A DNA stretch of 53,179 nucleotides from assembly GCA_903888345.1 (NCBI GenBank), contig CAISTG010000050.1:1-53179 (forward strand). Reading direction: 5' to 3'. The stretch's first letter is position 1, and each line of letters begins with the position of its first letter. Of the stretch, positions 1 to 6,719 are shown piece by piece. Origin of the DNA: Candidatus Buchananbacteria bacterium (GTDB taxonomy: Bacteria > Patescibacteriota > Patescibacteriia > 2-01-FULL-39-33). The translations under genes were made by a program, and so were the position numbers. The notes under the pieces were generated by a model that was not told the origin of the DNA, ran no database searches, and was given only the letters and a program-made list of their open reading frames with translations.

Positions 1-38
1 TAAATTTAAATAAATATTTATATATACGAGCCATAATA

Positions 39-67
39 TTGACAAACAATAAAATATATGATACTAT
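39..67 (+). promoter_or_regulatory. Sigma70-type promoter of the first orphan gene
   Basis: A TTGACA -35 box lies at 39-44 and TACTAT at 62-67, separated by exactly 17 bp. A better TATAAT match at 65-70 would give 20 bp. It precedes the GTG start at 140 by a roughly 65-nt A/C-rich leader. Confidence 0.6.
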
Positions 68-139
68 AATCTATTGCTGTTAACCGAATTGTATCGCTTA
101 GCACCACAAGAACATATACAACCACCAAGGAGAACAACC

Positions 140-532
140 GTGGAAAAGATCAGAATCCTGCTACTGACGCATTTCATCATTACTACGTTTTGGAAATATA
201 CTGATTGGGCCGCCGCCGGCTACGAGCTAGAAGCTGTTTCTCTTTCGAACTCCTTTGACGAGTACTACCGGCCGTCGCTGTCAATGTGCGAAGAGATTCG
301 TGAACTGACTTCACAACATCAGGTTGATCTAGTAATTATTGGAAACAACCTGGGGGGCGGACTCAAGATGGCGGCATTTGTCCATGAGGACTTGCTGCCA
401 AAAACCGTCGTCGTCTGGAACTCCTACCGTGACGAAGAAACTGTACCGTATGCCAAAATGGGCATCCGCCACTTTGGTACCAGGGACCAGATCACACAAA
501 TCATCCAAAACATCCTGGGCGCCTCCATTTAG
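140..532 (+). CDS. Small orphan protein, possibly receiver-like fold
   Basis: A 130-aa cytosolic protein of no recognised family. I chose the GTG at 140 because AAGGAG (127-132) sits 7 nt upstream; an in-frame upstream ATG at 74 has no such site and lies right against the promoter. The chain alternates hydrophobic strands (KIRILLLTHF, VDLVIIGNN, KTVVVWNS) with helices and ends in an amphipathic helix (DQITQIIQNIL). This resembles the alpha/beta layout of response-regulator receiver domains, but the phosphorylatable Asp after the central strand is replaced by GNN. Any receiver relationship would therefore be to a pseudo-receiver. It is a single-gene unit with its own promoter and lies directly before tRNA-Leu. 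Function unknown. Confidence 0.75.
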   Translation: MEKIRILLLTHFIITTFWKYTDWAAAGYELEAVSLSNSFDEYYRPSLSMCEEIRELTSQHQVDLVIIGNNLGGGLKMAAFVHEDLLPKTVVVWNSYRDEETVPYAKMGIRHFGTRDQITQIIQNILGASI

Positions 533-543
533 TACCAACTTCC

Positions 544-630
544 GCGCGTGTGGTGGAATTGGCATACACGACGGACTTAAAATCCGTTCCTCGTAAGGGG
601 ATGAGAGTTCAAGTCTCTCCACGCGCACCA
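544..630 (+). tRNA. tRNA-Leu (anticodon UAA)
   Basis: The 87-nt gene folds as a class II tRNA. The acceptor stem GCGCGTG (544-550) pairs with CACGCGC (620-626), followed by A and an encoded CCA (628-630). The anticodon stem ACGGA/TCCGT (571-575/583-587) encloses the loop CTTAAAA with anticodon TAA at 578-580. A long variable arm (CCTCG..GGGG) and a GTTCAAG T-loop are present. It is followed by a terminator. Confidence 0.97.
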
Positions 631-640
631 TGCTCTTTCA

Positions 641-677
641 CGCCAGTCATCCTTTCCGGAAGGCTGGCGCTTTTTTA
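641..677 (+). terminator. Rho-independent terminator after tRNA-Leu
   Basis: CGCCAGTC (641-648) and AGGCTGGCG (661-669) form the stem, followed by a run of T from 671. Confidence 0.85.
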
Positions 678-693
678 TTTCTCTTTTGACTAT

Positions 694-722
694 TTGACAA
701 ACGTTTCCGTCTATGTTAAGTT
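694..722 (+). promoter_or_regulatory. Promoter of the 773 gene
   Basis: TTGACA at 694-699 and TAAGTT at 717-722 are spaced by 17 bp, with a TGT extended -10. The leader begins and ends with complementary TAAGTTG / CAACTTA segments that could form a hairpin just before the SD. Confidence 0.6.
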
Positions 723-772
723 GGCGACTCAGTAATAGCTGAAAACCGCAACTTAACCAGAGGAGACTCGAC

Positions 773-1222
773 GTGAAAAAGAAACTGTATCATGTTGCTG
801 ATGTGTTAACCATTACCACTCGTTATTTGCTTTCACCCCGGGGCGTTCCTGCCATTTATGACATTCTTAACTTCATGTCCGGTGATGATCTGTTTACGCA
901 CCAATTGCCGCGCGTTGCCAAAGAATGCACGCCGTATCTGTTGGAGCAATTCCCGCAACTCGATTCTCCAGAAATGAAGACGGCCGTCGCTGAATTAGTG
1001 GCAGCCCTTGTGCCCGTGCCGAGCGAAAATGACGCTGAGATCAATAAAATGATTCTCGATTGGACAGCGAAACTGACGAGCGGCCAATTCGGTATCGAAG
1101 TCAGTGAGATGCTGGAAGTGCAGCAGCTTCCTGCCGGCGTTCATCAGGCGAAAAACCCGCTGAGCGAACTTGCTGAAATGCTTGGACCGAAGAAACCTAT
1201 AGTCGTTGTTGATGCCGGTTAA
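773..1222 (+). CDS. Small protein resembling a phage-borne DUF (DUF7736-like)
   Basis: A 149-aa soluble protein starting at GTG 773, with AGAGGAG upstream. The N-terminal half (VADVLTITTRYLLSPRG, then IYDILNFMSGDDLFTHQLPR and LLEQFPQL) reads like a small family I recall from phage and prophage genomes, where the order is a TGRL-like motif, a 'YDILNYMTGD' segment and 'THQLPR'. That recollection (DUF7736) is from memory and unchecked. The C-terminal half is less typical and ends in a Pro/Val-rich tail. No catalytic motif is evident. It is a single-gene unit with its own promoter and terminator. If the family call holds, it points to phage ancestry, although nothing else nearby looks like a prophage. 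Confidence 0.7.
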   Translation: MKKKLYHVADVLTITTRYLLSPRGVPAIYDILNFMSGDDLFTHQLPRVAKECTPYLLEQFPQLDSPEMKTAVAELVAALVPVPSENDAEINKMILDWTAKLTSGQFGIEVSEMLEVQQLPAGVHQAKNPLSELAEMLGPKKPIVVVDAG

Positions 1223-1267
1223 GGCTACTGACTGCCAACACCATACAATTAATTAACCGCCCTTTCC

Positions 1268-1306
1268 AGCACTCGCTTGCCTTCCGGCCAGCAAGTGCTT
1301 TTTTAT
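1268..1306 (+). terminator. Terminator of the 773 gene
   Basis: AGCACT-C-GCTTGC (1268-1280) pairs with GCAAG-TGCT (1291-1299) with small bulges, followed by TTTTTT. Confidence 0.8.
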
Positions 1307-1322
1307 TTATAGAGTATACTAA

Positions 1323-1484
1323 ATAAATATCAGGCACCAACCATTACGCGCCATTATCACTGGACAATTAGCCCGCCAAGAACGCGAGCGAATCACTCAC
1401 TGCCAGAAATATTGTCGTATCATCGGTTGTAACTTTTCTCGCGGCCTCAAGGAACTACTGCCAACTAAATCTAATAATCGCTAA
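1323..1484 (+). other. Open stretch with no start codon (possible gene remnant)
   Basis: An open frame of 53 codons ends at TAA 1482-1484, immediately followed by a terminator, as at a real gene end. The encoded peptide looks protein-like (GQLARQERERITHCQKY, then IIGCNFSRGLKELL), but the frame holds no ATG, GTG or TTG and no SD is visible. It may be the 3' end of a decayed gene, or a start at an ATT/ATC codon. I cannot assign a function. The rest of the 1223-1570 gap holds only the two terminators and the trigger-factor promoter. Confidence 0.25.
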
Positions 1485-1511
1485 AGACCTGGCTCCGACC
1501 GGGTCTTTTTT
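1484..1511 (+). terminator. Rho-independent terminator
   Basis: AAGACC (1484-1489) pairs with GGTCTT (1502-1507) through an extended GG/CC helix, followed by a T run. It lies just upstream of the trigger-factor promoter. Confidence 0.75.
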
Positions 1512-1514
1512 GGG

Positions 1515-1542
1515 TTGACAAAAAGCCTGATTTCCTTATAAT
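1515..1542 (+). promoter_or_regulatory. Trigger factor promoter
   Basis: Consensus TTGACA (1515-1520) and TATAAT (1537-1542) with a 16-bp spacer. This gives a leader of only about 20 nt. Confidence 0.85.
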
Positions 1543-1570
1543 ATTAGGTAATCACTATTAAACAATTATT

Positions 1571-2860
1571 ATGAAAATTGAAGTTAAAAAACTGCCAAAA
1601 TCACTGGTGGAATTACTAATAGAAGTCGAGCCGTTAGAATTGGTTCCTTTTATGAAGCGCTCCGCCGAAAAGATTTCGGAAACCGCTAAGATCGAGGGCT
1701 TCCGTCCCGGCAAGGCTCCTTATGATATCATCAAAGGAAAGTTCGGTGAAATGGCAATTTTGCAAGAAGCGATTGATAGCATTATCATGGATACTTATTA
1801 TCAGGCAGTCAAAGAGCACAATCTCGTACCAATCGGCCAGCCGAAAATTGATTTAGAAAAAATCGCTCCGGAAAATCCTTTTGTCTATAAAGCCACGGTC
1901 ACGATCTTACCGGTAGTTAAAGTTGCCGATCTCTCTAAGATCTCGCTGAAGCGTGAAGAAATTAAAGTGAATGATGAAAAGGTTGCGACCATCTTAGAAG
2001 AAATCCGCTCCATGCGCGCCAAAGAACAATTGGTTGAACGTCACGCTCAATCAGGCGATCTAGTTAAATTTGATTTTAATGTTTACCGCGATGGAGTACC
2101 GATTGAAAATGGCGCTAGCAAAGACTATAGCTTAATCATCGGCGAGAATCGTTTCATTCCTGGTTTTGAAGATAATGTTATCGGTTTAGCTGCCGGCGAA
2201 GAAAAAGAATTCAAGTTAAAATTTCCGGAAGAATACCATGAAAAATCTTTAGCCGGTAAACCAGCTGAATTCAAAGTTAAACTTAATGAAGTTTTAGAAA
2301 TTATTAAACCAGAATTAACTGATGATTTAGCTAAAGAAATTTCTGGTGGCAAATTTGCGACCGTTACTGAGTTAAAAGAAAATATCACAAAAAATTTAAT
2401 CGAGGAAGAAACCGCCAAACAAGAACGCCGTTTAGAAATTGAAATGCTGGAAGCCATGGCTAAAGCCAGTGAATTTGAAGAGTTGCCAGAACTTTTAGTG
2501 CATGAAGAAATTCACAAGATGATGCATGAATTAGAAAGCGCTGTCGGTCAACAAGGTTTGGATTTTCCTCAATACTTAAATTCTTTGCAGAAAACTCCGG
2601 ACGACTTAGAAAAGGAATTTGAACCACAAGCAGAAATGCGCGTTAAGACTTCCATCATTGCGCGAGAAATTTATCAGGAACAAAAATTCGAAGTCTCCTC
2701 TGACGAAGTCGAGAAAGAAATCGAAGACATCTTGAAGAACTACCCGGCCAATCCCGATGTTCGCAAACAAATTGAAACTGAAACCTACAAGGAATATTTA
2801 AGAAATACGATCGGTAATCGCAAGGTAATGGATTACTTAAAATCAATTATCATCAAATAA
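1571..2860 (+). CDS. tig: Trigger factor (ribosome-associated chaperone, peptidyl-prolyl isomerase)
   Basis: A 429-aa trigger factor, which binds near the ribosome exit tunnel and shields nascent chains. The N-terminal ribosome-binding domain carries the signature loop GFRPGKAP at residues 43-50 (the family motif is G-F-R-x-G-x-x-P). A central FKBP-type domain covers about 150-240, with GDLVKFDFNVYRDG and PGFEDNVIGLAAGEEKEF. A long helical C-terminal chaperone region follows. Length is normal (E. coli about 432). The gene is monocistronic with a consensus promoter and terminator. No SD precedes the ATG (the leader ends in AAACAATTATT), a feature shared with galE and other core-type genes here. 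Clp protease genes, a frequent neighbour, are absent. Confidence 0.97.
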   Translation: MKIEVKKLPKSLVELLIEVEPLELVPFMKRSAEKISETAKIEGFRPGKAPYDIIKGKFGEMAILQEAIDSIIMDTYYQAVKEHNLVPIGQPKIDLEKIAPENPFVYKATVTILPVVKVADLSKISLKREEIKVNDEKVATILEEIRSMRAKEQLVERHAQSGDLVKFDFNVYRDGVPIENGASKDYSLIIGENRFIPGFEDNVIGLAAGEEKEFKLKFPEEYHEKSLAGKPAEFKVKLNEVLEIIKPELTDDLAKEISGGKFATVTELKENITKNLIEEETAKQERRLEIEMLEAMAKASEFEELPELLVHEEIHKMMHELESAVGQQGLDFPQYLNSLQKTPDDLEKEFEPQAEMRVKTSIIAREIYQEQKFEVSSDEVEKEIEDILKNYPANPDVRKQIETETYKEYLRNTIGNRKVMDYLKSIIIK

Positions 2861-2869
2861 CTCCAAAAA

Positions 2870-2902
2870 CCGTCCAACTCACTCGAGTCTGGACGGTTTT
2901 TT
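2870..2902 (+). terminator. Terminator of tig
   Basis: CCGTCC (2870-2875) and GGACGG (2891-2896), with additional inner pairing, then TTTTTT. Confidence 0.9.
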
Positions 2903-2946
2903 CATTGACAAACACCAGGCAATATGATAAAAATACCCATCGGACT

Positions 2947-2973
2947 TTGACAATTTAGTTAGCAAGCTAAAAT
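2947..2973 (+). promoter_or_regulatory. Promoter of the phosphoesterase-kinase operon with spacer palindrome
   Basis: TTGACA (2947-2952) and TAAAAT (2968-2973) with a 15-bp spacer. The spacer contains a 12-bp inverted repeat TTAGC-AA-GCTAA (2959-2970), which could be an operator. A second TTGACA at 2905-2910 has no well-spaced -10. Confidence 0.5.
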
Positions 2974-2996
2974 ATCAACCAAAAAGGAAAAAACCT

Positions 2997-3767
2997 GTGA
3001 AAATCGCCGTAATTTCTGATATTCATGGCAATTTGACGGCTTTAAAGGCCGTTCTCAAAGATTGCCGTGATCTCGCTATTGAGAAGATTTGGTGTCTGGG
3101 AGATATTATCGGCTACGGAGCCAACCCCTGGGAGTGTTGGAGTTTGGTACAATCAATTATTGAGCCCAACCACCTGATTAAAGGCAATCATGAAGATGCC
3201 TTAGAAAATCCTGAACATTTGAAGGATTTTACCAAAAATGCCCAGGCAGGGGTCAACTATGCTCGCCGCCAACTAGAATTGCCAGAAAATGTCAGCTACC
3301 AAGAGCAAGTCAAGCAAGGGATTCTCTCGACGCTACCACTAATGCTACGACTGACCGAATCGGGTGTTGCCTTAGTCCATGGAGACTATCTTAACCCGGC
3401 GGACTGGAGTTACGTCCATGACGAAGCGGAAGCGGAAGCGCAGATGAATGCCCTGCCAGAAAGTGTTAACTTTCTCGGCCATACCCACGTGCCCTTTGTT
3501 TTTCAGAGTGGTGGCCGCGGTCTCATCGATCGACTGCCAGATCGGTTCGAATTAAATCCGGACTGTAAATTTCTGATTAACCCCGGCAGTGTTGGTCAGC
3601 CACGTGATTCCGATTGTCGTTCCTGTTATGCACTACTTGAAATTGAGGGCAACCAAAAATTCTTTACCCTCCGACGAGTATTTTATGATATCGATGCTAC
3701 CGCCACTGCCATCAGGCAAGCGGGTCTACCAAATTATTTGGCTGAACGACTGTACCGCGGAGAATAA
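2997..3767 (+). CDS. Calcineurin-like metallophosphoesterase (YfcE/MJ0936 type)
   Basis: A 256-aa metallophosphoesterase. All family metal-binding motifs are visible in order: D8-x-H10 (SDIHGN), GD at 35-36 (CLGDIIGYG), GNHED at 63-67, HGD at 128-130 and GHTH at 161-164. These predict a two-metal active site hydrolysing phosphodiesters or phosphomonoesters. The substrate cannot be read from sequence. The start is GTG at 2997 with AAAGGA about 9 nt upstream. It is the first gene of a run: only 12 bp separate it from the kinase, which is followed 4 bp later by a VWA protein. That context makes protein dephosphorylation or nucleotide signalling plausible, by inference only. Confidence 0.92.
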   Translation: MKIAVISDIHGNLTALKAVLKDCRDLAIEKIWCLGDIIGYGANPWECWSLVQSIIEPNHLIKGNHEDALENPEHLKDFTKNAQAGVNYARRQLELPENVSYQEQVKQGILSTLPLMLRLTESGVALVHGDYLNPADWSYVHDEAEAEAQMNALPESVNFLGHTHVPFVFQSGGRGLIDRLPDRFELNPDCKFLINPGSVGQPRDSDCRSCYALLEIEGNQKFFTLRRVFYDIDATATAIRQAGLPNYLAERLYRGE

Positions 3768-3779
3768 GGAGCGCTCATC

Positions 3780-4595
3780 ATGGGAAAAATCGGTAACTAT
3801 AAAATCATTAAGCGAATTGGTGAAGGTGGTTTTGCTAAAACCTATTTAGCGGAGCACCTGCTTTTAGGAGAGATGGCTTGTATCAAACAGAATTTAGTCA
3901 CCGATGTCGAAGATGCCAAACTGTTGCGGCGCGAAGCCAAGTTGTTATGGCAAATTCATCATCATTCATTGCCGACCTTACGAGATTTCTTAGATTGCGG
4001 TGATGGTAGTTATGCCTTAGTGATGACTTACATCCCCGGTAAAGACCTCTGGAAAATTGTCGAAGAAGACTACCCCGAAGGAATTGATCCGGAGCATGTT
4101 TGTTGGATGGCTCAACGGTTACTGAATGCCCTACATTATTTACACTACTATGGTGTCATTCATTACGATGTCAAACCGCAAAATATCATCATCAATGCCA
4201 AGGAGCACAATGCGATTCTAGTGGACTACGGTCTGTCTAGTGTCCGACCAAAAGCGACGACTGTTGGCTTAGGCTATACACCCGCTTTCGCAGCTCCCGA
4301 ACAAATGGCTGACTTGCCACCGATTCCGGAAACTGACGTTTTCGGTTTAGGGGCTTCGTTGATTTATGCTTTGGGCGGTGATTATTTAGCCAAGACTTTT
4401 CCGGCGCATGTGCCCCGTAAACTTAAGGAGTTTATCAGTAAAATGGTTTTACATGAACCCTTGAAACGACCGAATGATTTATCGGCATTAGTTAAAGAAT
4501 TGTCTGATTTGCGATTCGAATTATTTGGCCATCGATCTTCTGAAAAAGTTTTAACAATCGACCTCGGCAAAGACAAGCCGAAAAAAAGGAGTTAA
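3780..4595 (+). CDS. Ser/Thr protein kinase (Hanks type), soluble
   Basis: A 271-aa stand-alone eukaryotic-like kinase domain. Visible motifs are the glycine loop GEGGFAKTY (14-22), catalytic Lys36 in ACIKQ, the helix C Glu at about 52, catalytic loop HYDVKPQN (128-135), the metal-binding DYG in place of DFG (149-151), APE (172-174) and DVFGLG in subdomain IX. All catalytic residues are present; HYD replaces HRD, so it is not an RD kinase and may not need activation-loop phosphorylation. No transmembrane or sensor domain is attached. AAGGAG precedes the ATG. It lies between a phosphoesterase and a VWA protein with a Ser-rich N-terminus, a likely substrate or partner. Confidence 0.95.
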   Translation: MGKIGNYKIIKRIGEGGFAKTYLAEHLLLGEMACIKQNLVTDVEDAKLLRREAKLLWQIHHHSLPTLRDFLDCGDGSYALVMTYIPGKDLWKIVEEDYPEGIDPEHVCWMAQRLLNALHYLHYYGVIHYDVKPQNIIINAKEHNAILVDYGLSSVRPKATTVGLGYTPAFAAPEQMADLPPIPETDVFGLGASLIYALGGDYLAKTFPAHVPRKLKEFISKMVLHEPLKRPNDLSALVKELSDLRFELFGHRSSEKVLTIDLGKDKPKKRS

Positions 4596-4599
4596 TGCT

Positions 4600-5628
4600 A
4601 TGGGTTACGGATGGGGTGATGACAGCAGTAGTCCTTCGACTAGTTCCACGGGCGGGCACAGCCATGAAGAGGCTCGCAAAGCTTATCCAAAACCAGTTTC
4701 GACCCCCAAGTCTTCGCCATCTCGCTCCAGCTCTTCAAGTTCGAGAAGCTCGGGATTTTCCAAAGCCTCGACACCGGTAGTGTCTTCAATCGATTCACGT
4801 CGGGCGCGAGCCTCTCTACCAGTCGGTAAGACAGTCAAGTCTAACAGCACCCACCCCTTAGTGATTGGTTGCGACCATACCGGGTCAATGAAAAAATGGC
4901 CCAGTATCTTTATTGAAAAATCTGCCCTTTTGGGCGACGAGGTGGCGCGTATTGCTCCGGACCATGAAATCAGCTTCTTCTTAATTGGCGATGGTCTTTG
5001 CGACACCCATGCCTTCCAAGCCAGGGATTTCGCCTCCGGCCCACCACTGACTGATCACCTTAATTGCTTGTATCCTGAAGGTGGGGGTGGTGATTCTGCC
5101 GAGTCTTATGCGCTAGCCGCCTACTATTACCTCCATCATTGCGAGATTAATAACGCCGTTAAGCCCATCTTCGTCATGGTGCTCGACGACATCGATCATG
5201 GCAAACTGTATAGCCGAGAGATCAAGAAATTTACTGGTGATGATACGACGAATCTAAACAGCAATGAAATCTTCGCCGAATTGGCCAAGAAGTTCTCTGT
5301 CTATATCGTTTTGCATGGCGATCACTACAAGTCACATTGGCAAGCTATCTTTGGCGAACAGCATGTCGTGACCATGGATGAACCGCGTGATATCGTGGAA
5401 ATCATCATTGGCATTATTTCCTGCGAACTGGGAGCGGCGAAAGAATTCGAAACCCGCTCCAAGAGCCGACACAGCGATCGCCCCGATCGCATCAGCCGCG
5501 TTTCCAAAGCTTTGACTTCTGTCCGCGAAGCGGCAGCTGCCAGCGAAGGCGACGAGGCGGTTGGTAAGAGCGTCACTCGTTCTAGCACCTCCAGTCGCGG
5601 CCTCAAGAGCCGATCGCTGGATGACTAA
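4600..5628 (+). CDS. VWA-domain protein with Ser-rich N-terminus
   Basis: A 342-aa protein, 4 bp after the kinase and with AGGAG overlapping the kinase end. Residues about 1-85 are low complexity and dominated by Ser (SRSSSSSSRSS) with Pro, Lys and Arg, and are presumably disordered. A von Willebrand A domain follows: the MIDAS motif is DHTGS (92-96, DxTxS variant of DxSxS), with a GGGGDSAES loop near 162-170 and FVMVLDDID as a core strand. A basic/Ser-rich tail (SRSSTSSRG-like) closes the protein. VWA-kinase-phosphatase trios are known from the TerY-P type of stress and tellurium-resistance systems. Here the phosphatase is calcineurin-like rather than PP2C. The Ser-rich ends are candidate kinase substrates (inference). 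Confidence 0.88.
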   Translation: MGYGWGDDSSSPSTSSTGGHSHEEARKAYPKPVSTPKSSPSRSSSSSSRSSGFSKASTPVVSSIDSRRARASLPVGKTVKSNSTHPLVIGCDHTGSMKKWPSIFIEKSALLGDEVARIAPDHEISFFLIGDGLCDTHAFQARDFASGPPLTDHLNCLYPEGGGGDSAESYALAAYYYLHHCEINNAVKPIFVMVLDDIDHGKLYSREIKKFTGDDTTNLNSNEIFAELAKKFSVYIVLHGDHYKSHWQAIFGEQHVVTMDEPRDIVEIIIGIISCELGAAKEFETRSKSRHSDRPDRISRVSKALTSVREAAAASEGDEAVGKSVTRSSTSSRGLKSRSLDD

Positions 5629-5659
5629 ACGGTAATTTAAGGAGGAAAAAACAACGCTA

Positions 5660-5693
5660 GGGCGCTCCGTCAATTACGGAGCGCCCTTTTCTC
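5660..5693 (+). terminator. Terminator after the VWA gene
   Basis: A perfect 10-bp stem, GGGCGCTCCG (5660-5669) with CGGAGCGCCC (5677-5686), followed by TTTTC. A perfect SD-like AAGGAGG (5639-5645) just upstream is followed by no start codon. The hairpin probably separates the kinase unit from the next gene, perhaps with read-through. Confidence 0.75.
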
Positions 5694-5708
5694 AAACTGG
5701 AGGTTACT

Positions 5709-6719
5709 ATGAAAGTCCTGACGACAATTCCACCCTATGCTCCCTATATTGAAGAAGTGTCAGAGCATCCAGTTATCGCTGGCTTGCGACTGAACACCAT
5801 GATGCCGATCAAGGAATCGGTGGGAGCCATGCTGACACGATTAAAAGCAGCGGCCTTAGGCAAACCTGTTTGGCTGGATTTAAAATGCCGGCAGATGCGG
5901 GTTGATTATGGCTTCTTCTTTAAGGAACCGATAACGCCACGCACTTACGAAATAGCTGGCGTCACCTATATTCTGGATCCCAGCAATCCTCGCGCTTACG
6001 GCGTTCTCAAGACTCCGCCTTGGGCCGAACTGAAGCTGACACACAAGATTAAGGTCGATTTATCGCACGGCCCGATTAAATGCTATCTACAAGATGGCTA
6101 TGACTCGGCGACGATCGCTGAAATTATCGACGGTGATCGCCTGATCATGCTCGATGGACCGAAGCGAATAGTCGGTGGTGGTGAGTCAATAAATATTCTT
6201 GATCCCAGTCTGGAGATTGAAGGTTTCTTCACCACGACCGATCTGGAATACATTGCTGCCGCCAAAGAAGTCGGCCTCCATTATTACATGTTGTCGTATG
6301 TCGAACAAAGCAGCGACATCGATGCCCTACTGGAACTTGATCCGGAGGCACAAATTATCGCCAAGATTGAATCGCAAAAAGGTTTGGACTGGGTCAAATC
6401 CGGTTACAAAAAATATGCGAAACGAGTCCGGTTAATGGCGGCACGCGGCGACCTTTACGTCGAGATTGGCATCAGCCGTCCCGAAAAAGTTTTGTCGGCG
6501 CTCACCACCATTATTAAAGCTGATCCAAAAGCGGTTGTCGCTTCGCGGATTTTAACTTCCTTGCGCGATAGCTCCCGCCCAACCTGTGCCGACATCACCG
6601 ATATCGGCTATCTGCTAGGCATTGGCTATCGTAATTTCATGGTTGGCGATGATATTTGTTTTGATCGCTCGACCCTATTACTGGCACTCGATATTTTGAA
6701 TGCCATCGGAGAAGGTTAA
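5709..6719 (+). CDS. Divergent pyruvate kinase-like TIM-barrel protein
   Basis: A 336-aa protein with pyruvate kinase landmarks in family order: a short B-domain-like segment (DGDRLIMLDGP, compare GDxIxxDDG), GFFTTTDLEYIAAAKEVG (compare LTEKDxxDI), AKIESQKGL (the catalytic Lys region AKIE), MAARGDL (compare MVARGDLG) and PTCADITDIG (compare PTRAEVSDVA). It is much shorter than true pyruvate kinase (about 470 aa) and lacks the C-terminal allosteric domain. The 'MLSGETA' region is replaced by MVGDD. The reaction is therefore uncertain; it may be a lyase- or kinase-like relative. An SD (GGAGG) precedes the ATG. Its stop overlaps the start of the radical SAM gene (TAATG), so the two are translationally coupled. 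Confidence 0.8.
   Translation: MKVLTTIPPYAPYIEEVSEHPVIAGLRLNTMMPIKESVGAMLTRLKAAALGKPVWLDLKCRQMRVDYGFFFKEPITPRTYEIAGVTYILDPSNPRAYGVLKTPPWAELKLTHKIKVDLSHGPIKCYLQDGYDSATIAEIIDGDRLIMLDGPKRIVGGGESINILDPSLEIEGFFTTTDLEYIAAAKEVGLHYYMLSYVEQSSDIDALLELDPEAQIIAKIESQKGLDWVKSGYKKYAKRVRLMAARGDLYVEIGISRPEKVLSALTTIIKADPKAVVASRILTSLRDSSRPTCADITDIGYLLGIGYRNFMVGDDICFDRSTLLLALDILNAIGEG

Noticed and set aside
329-631. A 100-aa minus-strand frame covering the tRNA-Leu
   Set aside because: It runs antisense through a well-folded tRNA and the 140 gene, with no promoter or SD. It is a shadow frame.
4683-5673. Minus-strand frames of 93-113 aa opposite the VWA gene
   Set aside because: They lie in the Ser-rich coding region, whose biased codons leave the complementary strand open. 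No SD or motif.
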